In this document: positions 55,195 to 62,338 of the stretch, one piece after another
Layout of the letters: every line of letters begins with the position of its first letter
Numbering within the stretch: the stretch's first letter is position 1
Assembly (NCBI GenBank): GCA_965223835.1
Contig: CBDCXQ010000001.1
Location: forward strand, 1,922,001 to 1,986,000
Length of the DNA stretch: 64,000 bases
Direction: 5' to 3'
From: CAVYXZ01 sp965223835
GTDB taxonomy: Bacteria; Chloroflexota; Anaerolineae; Aggregatilineales; Phototrophicaceae
Notes under the pieces: model-generated
Database searches by the model: none
What the model was told of the DNA's origin: nothing
Seen by the model: the letters and a program-made list of their open reading frames with translations, nothing else
Translations under genes and position numbers: made by a program

Positions 55195-55283
55195 CGACCT
55201 CCGTCGCTCCCGAACAGTGTAATCCCGTTTTTTGAGCGGGATTTCTGATTCGTAGCTACTGTGGGATCAATGGAGGGTCAACC
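55195..55283 (-). other. Remnant resembling the serine-recombinase 3' end
   Basis: CGACCTCCGTCGCTCCCG (55195-55212) differs by one base from CGACCCCCGTCGCTCCCG at 17363-17380 inside the recombinase C-terminal coding end. AGGGTCAACC (55274-55283) matches 17395-17404 exactly. The same order and strand suggest the tail of a related recombinase, with about 47 extra bases between the two matches. An inverted repeat AATCCCG/CGGGATT (55221-55243) lies inside the extra bases. The rest of 55067-55312 shows no gene. Confidence 0.55.
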
Positions 55284-55312
55284 CGCATTCAGTCTGACAA
55301 TAAAGGCAAAAA

Positions 55313-56413
55313 CTACTGTGAAGCCTCCTGAGCTTGCAGCGCCGCCAATAGTTCCGCGTATAACTTGCGATCCAGCGGAAACTCAACCGCTTGCCCAGAG
55401 TAGCTAGAATAGGTTATGGCATTGGCAATCTCGAGGCTGTGAATGCCCGTGGTGCCATCGGCGCTGACCTGGCTACCGTTCACGACGGCGCTGTAAAAGT
55501 CGCGGTGGACATCGCGGTGCGAGCCTTCCAAGTTGGGATCAAGTTCAACCGTTTCTTCAATCAGGCTGGAATCGGGAAACGACTTTTCATTGACGCGGAT
55601 ATAGTCGATGATGTCCGTTCCAAAACTCCTGAAGCGCAGCACACCTTTGGGAACCTGAAGATGGCCCCGCGTGCCGATAATCTCGAAGCGCATGTCCTGG
55701 CCGGCCTCGGCAGTGCTGGCATGGAACGACCCCAGCGCGCCGCCTTCCCATTCAAACATCGCCTGAACGGTATCTTCCGTCGCAAAGTCATGGCCGATCG
55801 TCGCAGTCCAGGCATACAATCGCTTCGGCATTCCCACCAGATGACAGATCAGATCAATTTCATGAGGAGCCTGATTCATGAGTAAAGCGCCACCCTCGCT
55901 GTTCCAACCGCCGCGCCAGCCACGATAATAATGGGCGGTCCGTGTCCAGGCAATTTTTAAGTCGACGTGCTGAATCTTGCCCAGGCAACCATCGGTAATA
56001 AGTTTTTTTGCGGCGACAATTTCCGGACGCAGGCGGTACTGGAAGTTCACCGCCAGGACCCTACCTGTCTCGCGCGCAACCGCATTCATACGGTCTGCGT
56101 CGGCAACCTGTATTGCCATCGGCTTCTCGCACAGCACATGAACCCCCGCCTGCATCGCATATATCGCCATTTCCGGGTGATAAATATGTGGCACGGTAAT
56201 GACGAAGACATGGGGCTTGGTTTCGTCAATCATCTGCCGGTAATCTCTAAAATAGGGACAGTGCCATTCTGTGGCCTCAAGCTGTGCTGGTGCTGCCTGC
56301 GTATCGCATACGCCCACGACTTCGATGAGATCAAGGGGGAGGCTGCGTTTGTGCATGCGATAAGCCACTGCCCCAACACCGGCAAACGCATAACGCAGTT
56401 TGGCAGTCATCAT
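55313..56413 (-). CDS. Gfo/Idh/MocA family oxidoreductase
   Basis: A 366-residue protein with the Rossmann loop AGVGAVAYRMHKRSLP near residue 12 and the EKP motif in LCEKPMAIQVADADRM near residue 97, followed by MNQAPHEIDLICHLVGMP. It is the last gene of the leftward sialidase operon; GGAG lies 9 bases before the start. It may oxidise the sugar released or handled by the sialidase-fold enzymes. Confidence 0.89.
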   Translation of the reverse strand: MMTAKLRYAFAGVGAVAYRMHKRSLPLDLIEVVGVCDTQAAPAQLEATEWHCPYFRDYRQMIDETKPHVFVITVPHIYHPEMAIYAMQAGVHVLCEKPMAIQVADADRMNAVARETGRVLAVNFQYRLRPEIVAAKKLITDGCLGKIQHVDLKIAWTRTAHYYRGWRGGWNSEGGALLMNQAPHEIDLICHLVGMPKRLYAWTATIGHDFATEDTVQAMFEWEGGALGSFHASTAEAGQDMRFEIIGTRGHLQVPKGVLRFRSFGTDIIDYIRVNEKSFPDSSLIEETVELDPNLEGSHRDVHRDFYSAVVNGSQVSADGTTGIHSLEIANAITYSSYSGQAVEFPLDRKLYAELLAALQAQEASQ

Positions 56414-56468
56414 GACGTGTTGCTCCTATGCTCAATTTCCTTTAGAAAGCGCAGAATCCGGCTTAGCG

Positions 56469-57401
56469 CTAGTTGGCATGGTCCAGAATATCCATACACA
56501 GGTGATGGGTTTTCAGGGCGTCGGCATAAGTGCAGTAAACCAGGGACGGATCGTCCTGTCGAACCGCATCCATGAAGGCGCGATTTTGCTCCCGGTAGCT
56601 GTTCGTCCGTGCCTTGAACTCGTGGCGTTCGTGACCGTAATCGTAAGTGACCTGCGCCATCGTCACGGTAATCGTCAAACCCTCGCTAATGAATTGCAGG
56701 CGAACATCCGACGATGCGGATAACAGGCAGGTGGTACTGAAAACGCCGGGCGTATTGGCGAATTTCAGCAATGCGGTGTTGACGTCTGCAATATCCGAAT
56801 CAGGATACTGTGGGCGCATGTGTCGTGCCGACACACTGCTAATGACCTGGGCCTCGCCCACCAGGTAGCGTGCCAGATCAAGCAGGTGCGTCGCCTGTTC
56901 GACGACTTGACCGCCACTCTGCCCCTGACGACGCCACCAGGGCGTTGCAGGTGTGGAGCCGTGATAGGTTGCAATGACCATATGCGCAGGATATTCGGCA
57001 AGCGTCCTGCGCACTGCTGGGATTGTATCCAGCGCGCGCAAGTTATAGCCCACCGCCGTAATTGCTTGCTGCGTTTCAACGATTTTGGCGATGTCATCGG
57101 CGGTCTGGCGATCAAGTGCCAGCGGTTTTTCCACCAAAAATGGTATTCCACGATCCAGCAGACGCCGTTCGATAGCCCCATGCTCACCCGGCGGAACCGT
57201 CACCCAGACAGCATCGATGGTCTCGTTATCAAGCAGCAAATCCAGGGTTGGGTAACCACGTCCGCCCCATTGCGTGACAGCGGCCTCGACATGTGCTGGT
57301 GTGGGTGACGTGTGCCCGACAACTTCCACATCCGGCAGCGTGGTCAACACGGCGAGATGACGATAGGCGATCTTACCAGTACCGACAAAGGCGATTTTCA
57401 T
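56469..57401 (-). CDS. Gfo/Idh/MocA family oxidoreductase
   Basis: About 310 residues with VGTGKIAYRHLAVL near the N-terminus and the EKP motif in VEKPLALDRQTADDI. The ATG at 57401 has GGAG well placed upstream. An ATG at 57422 would overlap the previous stop by one base (TGATG) and is the alternative. It is more divergent than its neighbour and shares only the general fold. Confidence 0.87.
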   Translation of the reverse strand: MKIAFVGTGKIAYRHLAVLTTLPDVEVVGHTSPTPAHVEAAVTQWGGRGYPTLDLLLDNETIDAVWVTVPPGEHGAIERRLLDRGIPFLVEKPLALDRQTADDIAKIVETQQAITAVGYNLRALDTIPAVRRTLAEYPAHMVIATYHGSTPATPWWRRQGQSGGQVVEQATHLLDLARYLVGEAQVISSVSARHMRPQYPDSDIADVNTALLKFANTPGVFSTTCLLSASSDVRLQFISEGLTITVTMAQVTYDYGHERHEFKARTNSYREQNRAFMDAVRQDDPSLVYCTYADALKTHHLCMDILDHAN

Positions 57402-57421
57402 AGGGGGCTTCTTCTCCTGCA

Positions 57422-58672
57422 TCAATACACCAGATCGCGGAAGTCGTGCACACGGTGAAAGGTTATCAGATTGCCATCATGCGCCGATTTGGCCCGTGCA
57501 TCACCGGAGCGGCTAAGCACCACCAGGTCATCACCGTCGAATACCATGCTGGCGTAATGGCGCGATTCTTTAGCGCTGTTACCCTGCGCAACGACACCAG
57601 CCATCCGCCAATCAACCATGTTCTTGCTGAAATGCAGCGCCAGCACCTGCCGCTCGTTGTTGGGCAGGTTATAGCGATCAGCAGGCAGCTTATCGATGTG
57701 CGTCATGCTATCCCAGGGCAGCGTCGAGAGCAGCCAGAAAAGCTGCGTCTGCGCGTCGAAAAGCACATGAAATCGCATTTGCCCGCCGGGGCAGGGTACA
57801 AATAAGATACGCTGGCCCGAGGGCACGGTTTCTACGTGCGTGGTCATCGTGCCATCTGCATGTTCGACGACTTTGGCGATGGCGGCATAACCTGTCCCGC
57901 CGGTATGCGCGCGCATCCACAGATGAAAGGTGTGTCCGGTTGCGTCAAACCATACATGATCGGGATCGCGAAACTGAACGACGTTGGTTTCCAGCCAGCC
58001 CAGCGGGGCCATGCCTCTGGTTTCATAGGGCATCCAGAACGGGAATCCCATCAGGTCGAGATTGTCCGGCAGAATATCGCCAAACACGAGTTCAGAGGCG
58101 AAAGTCCAGTTGTCACGCCTGGTCAGATCGTCGCCGATCTTTCCCCGCAGCAGCACCGGCGCAATCTCATGAACAGGCCACCGGTCCTGATCGAAATAGA
58201 CCCGCTTTTCCATCACCAGGTACACATTGTCATGCGCATAATGGACGTTGCAGGCCGATTGATGCCATGTTTCGCCGGTAGTCAGTTTGATCGTCTCGGA
58301 CCAGGTTTCGCCCGCATCGTCTGATCGCAGGATAATGAGATCACGTGCCTGTCCGATGACATAGATGCTGTCCCCCGCTATAAAGGGGCGTGCATGGATG
58401 CCCGGAAAGTCTGCCCGATGCACCCAGGTCTCACCGCCATCGTCGCTGGTGAAAATCTTGCCAACTGAAGTAAAACCACCCCGTTCCGAGTTTTCTAGCT
58501 TGATCGGCGGGTTGAGTTCTGGGACGCGCAGCCCGCCGAGGTCCATCGTTGCCACCAAGCGCCCACTGTCGAGGCGGATCAAGCCGGGTGTATAGCAGAA
58601 TGCGCCATCGGGAAAGGGTGATTCGAACACTACGACGTAATCGTTGGCAAGCAGGGGAACTTTCTCAGTCAT
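57422..58672 (-). CDS. Sialidase-fold (BNR/Asp-box) protein, divergent copy
   Basis: About 416 residues without a signal peptide. Asp-box-like repeats include TSDDGGETWVH and RSDDAGETWSE near residues 60-130. It differs clearly from the three tandem paralogues upstream of it. The ATG at 58672 follows GGAG. The activity is not identifiable beyond a probable glycoside-binding or hydrolysing beta-propeller. Confidence 0.82.
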   Translation of the reverse strand: MTEKVPLLANDYVVVFESPFPDGAFCYTPGLIRLDSGRLVATMDLGGLRVPELNPPIKLENSERGGFTSVGKIFTSDDGGETWVHRADFPGIHARPFIAGDSIYVIGQARDLIILRSDDAGETWSETIKLTTGETWHQSACNVHYAHDNVYLVMEKRVYFDQDRWPVHEIAPVLLRGKIGDDLTRRDNWTFASELVFGDILPDNLDLMGFPFWMPYETRGMAPLGWLETNVVQFRDPDHVWFDATGHTFHLWMRAHTGGTGYAAIAKVVEHADGTMTTHVETVPSGQRILFVPCPGGQMRFHVLFDAQTQLFWLLSTLPWDSMTHIDKLPADRYNLPNNERQVLALHFSKNMVDWRMAGVVAQGNSAKESRHYASMVFDGDDLVVLSRSGDARAKSAHDGNLITFHRVHDFRDLVY

Positions 58673-58712
58673 GATTGTCTCCGTTGTTGCTCTGTAAAAA
58701 TAATCCTCGGCT

Positions 58713-59846
58713 TTACCCAATCAAATCCACATAATTTTTTATGATACGGAAAATTATGCGGTTGGCATCGTGATAGCGGACCGCGCCGCGATAGGCCGCT
58801 CGCACCATATAAATGATGTTGTCGCCATCAAACTGCCAATCAGCATATTGAAAGCCTGTTAGGCGGATTGAATCCTCGTGGGATAAGCCGCTGTCATCGG
58901 TCAGCAATGTAGACATCTCGCGCCACTCCCGAAGGTTTTCCGATACTGTCAGCGACAGCACATTCCGTTGATTGGGCCATGTTGGGTCGGTGTTGTTGTT
59001 CACAAGCGACAGGTATAATCCGGTTTTCGGATCGCGCCGGATGGTGAATTTAGTCATGCCGCCGGGGAAGTTGATGAAGCCCGTTGTGGGGTCAAACGCG
59101 ATGCGCTGACCATCATCATGTATTTTGACCATCGCCGCTTTATCGACCAGTGGTCGTGAGTTGAAGCGCAAGATATTCCATAATTGACCGTCTGGCCCGG
59201 CAACTGCATTACCTTCTAGCCAGCCGGGATCTGCCAATTTCCCCCAATCCGCTGGAACCCAGTCGGGGTTGAAGGGCAGCTTGTTGCTCATGGTCCAGTT
59301 GGCGGCGTCCAGCAGATCAGCATCAACCGGAGCGGAAATCACGCAGGATTGAAAAGCGCCTGCCCAACCGACCCCATCGCTTTGAATGTGGTCCTCGCAA
59401 CCTTTATAGATTCGTCCGTTGTGTTGCAATATCGGCACAGGTGTACATAGGTAATTTGGTGGTTCGCGGTAGGGACCGCCACGAAACAAAATGCCGCTCT
59501 GCTCATCTGCTGGGTGTGTCCAGGTATAGCCGCCGTCATCGCTGCGCCGGATATAGATCGAGCCGTACTGCTGCGATGTGCCCAGAATGAAGACACTGCC
59601 CCGATTCAGAAATAGCACACTCCAGTAGCAGTTCATGATGTGTGTGATGTTCTGCCAGGTTACGCCATTATCTTCCGAACGATACACGCTTGTCAGGCTT
59701 TCCTCGGCTTCGTGATTACGCGGACAGCCGGGGCCGAAGTAATCATGAGTCGCCAACAACACCCTGTCCGGCAGACGGACCAGGGCCGGGCTGCCGAGGA
59801 AGCTGCGGGCGCGTTCCGGTTGATATTTAATCTCTGACCAATTCAT
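58713..59846 (-). CDS. Sialidase-fold protein, tandem paralogue A
   Basis: About 377 residues starting MNWSEIKYQPERAR. Early landmarks shared with the next two genes are LGSPALVRLPD, THDYFGPGCPRNHEAEESL and the Asp boxes SVYRSEDNGVTW and IRRSDDGGYTW. The C-terminal QFDGDNIIYMVRAAYRGAVRYHDANRI is also shared. No signal peptide is seen, so it would act in the cytoplasm. It was not matched to an enzyme with a known substrate. Confidence 0.83.
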   Translation of the reverse strand: MNWSEIKYQPERARSFLGSPALVRLPDRVLLATHDYFGPGCPRNHEAEESLTSVYRSEDNGVTWQNITHIMNCYWSVLFLNRGSVFILGTSQQYGSIYIRRSDDGGYTWTHPADEQSGILFRGGPYREPPNYLCTPVPILQHNGRIYKGCEDHIQSDGVGWAGAFQSCVISAPVDADLLDAANWTMSNKLPFNPDWVPADWGKLADPGWLEGNAVAGPDGQLWNILRFNSRPLVDKAAMVKIHDDGQRIAFDPTTGFINFPGGMTKFTIRRDPKTGLYLSLVNNNTDPTWPNQRNVLSLTVSENLREWREMSTLLTDDSGLSHEDSIRLTGFQYADWQFDGDNIIYMVRAAYRGAVRYHDANRIIFRIIKNYVDLIG

Positions 59847-59868
59847 TGTCATGTTGTCATCCGGATTG

Positions 59869-60987
59869 TCAGAGCAAACTGCCATAATTTTTCAGCACAC
59901 GAAAGATAATGCGGTTCGAATCGTGATAGCGGATGGCACCGCGGTAGGCGGTACGGACCAGATAAATGATGTCGTCGCCATCGAACTGCCAATCGACATA
60001 CTGAAAACCTGTCAGCCTGATCGAATCTTCGGGAGAAAGGCCAGTGTCATCCTCCATGAGCCGTTTGACAAGCCGCCAATTTCGCAAATTGTCCGAGACC
60101 ACCAGCGTTAGAATATTGCGCTGGCGCGGCGTGATCGATTGCGTATATTCGTTGACCAGCGAGAGATAAAAGCCTGTGACCGGATCACGCCGAATCGTGA
60201 ACTTGGTGATGCCACCGGGCATCTCGATAAAGTCAGCCGGATCAAACGTAAGCTGTTGACTATCGGCACTGATGCGCGCGATAGCTGCCTTATCGACCAG
60301 TGGGTTGGAATTTACCCGCAGCAGATTCCACAACTCACCCTCTGGTGTCACCACGACATTGCCTTCCAGCCAACCAGGATTCGTCAGTTCACCCCAGTCC
60401 GCCGGTATCCAATCCCGGTTAAATGCCAGCTTGTTGGTCATGGTCCAGTTTGCCGCGTTCAGTAGATCGGCATCAGCGGGCGCGGAGATCACACAAGCTT
60501 GAAAGCCATGCCCCCATTCCGCCGGGTTGAGGTCTTCGAATGCTCGCCAGATGCGCCCCTGATGAAAGACGACTGGCACGGGCGCGCAGTGATAGTTGGG
60601 CGGGTCATGATAGTAACCGCCGCGAAAGAGAATGCCGCTCTGCTCGTCCGACGGGTGCGTCCAGGTGAATCCGCCATCGTCGCTGCGCCGGATGAAGATC
60701 GATCCATACTGCTGCGATGTCCCCAGAATGTAAACGCTGCCTCCGTGCAGAAACAGCGAACTCCAATAACAATTCATGATGTGCGTGGTATTTTGCCAGC
60801 TTACGCCATCATCTTCTGAGCGATAGACGCTGGTCAGGCTCTCCTCGGATTCGTGATTGCGCGGGCAGCCGGGGCCAAAATAATCATGTGTTGCCAGCAG
60901 CACCCCATCCGCTAACCGAACAAGGCTAGGACTGCCCAGAAACGTGCGGGTGCGTTCTGGCTGAAATTTTACTTCGCTCCAATGCAT
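59869..60987 (-). CDS. Sialidase-fold protein, tandem paralogue B
   Basis: 372 residues starting MHWSEVKFQPERTR, 22 bases upstream of paralogue A in the direction of transcription. It carries the same early HDYFGPGCPRNHESEESL block, Asp boxes SVYRSEDDGVSW and IRRSDDGGFTW, and ending FDGDDIIYLVRTAYRGAIRYHDSNRI. It is closer to paralogue C than to A at the N-terminus by eye. Confidence 0.83.
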   Translation of the reverse strand: MHWSEVKFQPERTRTFLGSPSLVRLADGVLLATHDYFGPGCPRNHESEESLTSVYRSEDDGVSWQNTTHIMNCYWSSLFLHGGSVYILGTSQQYGSIFIRRSDDGGFTWTHPSDEQSGILFRGGYYHDPPNYHCAPVPVVFHQGRIWRAFEDLNPAEWGHGFQACVISAPADADLLNAANWTMTNKLAFNRDWIPADWGELTNPGWLEGNVVVTPEGELWNLLRVNSNPLVDKAAIARISADSQQLTFDPADFIEMPGGITKFTIRRDPVTGFYLSLVNEYTQSITPRQRNILTLVVSDNLRNWRLVKRLMEDDTGLSPEDSIRLTGFQYVDWQFDGDDIIYLVRTAYRGAIRYHDSNRIIFRVLKNYGSLL

Positions 60988-61020
60988 GGTTTTATTTCGT
61001 CCTGTCCTTATCGAGGTCGC

Positions 61021-62196
61021 CTACAACAGGCTGCGGAAATTCTTCAGCACGCGGTAGATAATCCGGTTCGAGTCATGGAAATTGAGTGCACCGCGATAGG
61101 CTGTTCGTACCGCGTAAATGATGTCGTCGCCATCGAACTGCCAATCGACATACTGAAAGCCGGTCAGTTTGATCGAATCTTCGGGCGAAAGGCCGGTGTC
61201 ATCGCGCATCAGTTCCATCACGACGCGCCAATCCCACAGATTATCCGACGCGGTGAGTGACATCGCGTTACGTTGCCGGGCGACATGATGGCGATGGACG
61301 CGAGTTTTCTGGTTGTCCGGTAAATTCGCCAGTTCTTTCAGAAGGTTCACATTCGCCAGATTGTTAACCAGTGATAGGTATTTTCCGGTTACCGGGTCTT
61401 GACGGATGGTAAACTTGGCTTTGCTGCCGGGAAAATCGAAGAAGCCGGTTGCCGGGTCGAATGTTATCCGTTTGCCATCATCGTGTATTTTGATCCGGGC
61501 GGCCTTTTCCTCAAACAGCGGCTCTACTTCGAACGTCAGGATGTCCCACAGTTGGCCGTCAGGGTCGGCAACTACATTGCCTTCACGAAAGCCGGGGCGC
61601 TCGCCCCAATGCGCTGCCCAGGCCGGGTCGAATGCGATCTTGTTGCTCATCGTCCAATTGGCGGCGTCAAGCAGATCGGAATCTACCGGAGCCGAGATCA
61701 CACAAGCCTGAAAACCAATTCCCCAGATGCACGGATCACAGTCTTCAAACGCCTTGTAAATGCGTCCGTTGTGGACCAGCACCGGAACCGGCGCGCAATG
61801 ATAGCTGGGTGGGTCATGATAGAATCCGCCTTTGAACAGCAACCCCTTCGCCGGTTCCGAAGGGTGCGTCCAGGTATAACCACCATCGTCACTCCTTCGA
61901 ATATAGATCGATCCGTACTGCTGTGATGTCCCCAGTGTATAGACGTTGCCACCATGAACAAACAGGCTGCTCCAGTAGCAGTTCATGATGTGGGTGATAT
62001 TCTGCCAGGTCGTACCATTATCTTCTGACCGGTAGATACTGTGGAGACTTTCCTCGGCCTCGTGATTGCGCGGGCAGCCGGGGCCAAAATAATCATGAGA
62101 CGCTAGCAGCGCGCCGTCCGGCAGACGCACAATGCTGGGACTGCCCAGATAGGTGCGTGTGCGTTCCGGTTGATATTTGATTTCGCTCCAGTGCAT
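61021..62196 (-). CDS. Sialidase-fold protein, tandem paralogue C
   Basis: About 391 residues starting MHWSEIKYQPERTR, with AAGGA upstream of ATG 62196. It shares the HDYFGPGCPRNHEAEESL block and Asp boxes (SIYRSEDNGTTW, IRRSDDGGYTW) and ends NFHDSNRIIYRVLKNF. It differs from A and B by an insertion near residue 290 (NLPDNQKTRVHRHHVARQ). It is the first sialidase gene after the binding-protein gene. Confidence 0.83.
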   Translation of the reverse strand: MHWSEIKYQPERTRTYLGSPSIVRLPDGALLASHDYFGPGCPRNHEAEESLHSIYRSEDNGTTWQNITHIMNCYWSSLFVHGGNVYTLGTSQQYGSIYIRRSDDGGYTWTHPSEPAKGLLFKGGFYHDPPSYHCAPVPVLVHNGRIYKAFEDCDPCIWGIGFQACVISAPVDSDLLDAANWTMSNKIAFDPAWAAHWGERPGFREGNVVADPDGQLWDILTFEVEPLFEEKAARIKIHDDGKRITFDPATGFFDFPGSKAKFTIRQDPVTGKYLSLVNNLANVNLLKELANLPDNQKTRVHRHHVARQRNAMSLTASDNLWDWRVVMELMRDDTGLSPEDSIKLTGFQYVDWQFDGDDIIYAVRTAYRGALNFHDSNRIIYRVLKNFRSLL

Positions 62197-62290
62197 AATC
62201 GTGATCCTTGTGTGAACACAGTCTTGTGATCGCAAAGTTACAAAGGCAGATCAACCCTGCCACCTTCTGAGCAGATAGATGGTAAACAAA

Positions 62291-62324
62291 GTCCGAGACA
62301 GGAGACAAAGCCCCTGTCTCAGAC
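62291..62324 (-). promoter_or_regulatory. Stem-loop between the binding-protein gene and the sialidase operon
   Basis: GAGACAGG (62295-62302) pairs with CCTGTCTC (62313-62320), extending to GTC/GAC with one mismatch. It lies just after the stop of the leftward binding-protein gene, mirroring the hairpins after the other two binding-protein genes in the window. No T-run is seen in the direction of transcription. Confidence 0.65.
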
Positions 62325-62338
62325 AAAACGGTCGATTC

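Noticed and set aside
55221..55243. Inverted repeat AATCCCG...CGGGATT as a rho-independent terminator
   Set aside because: The T-run lies in the loop, not after the stem, and no gene end is close on either strand.
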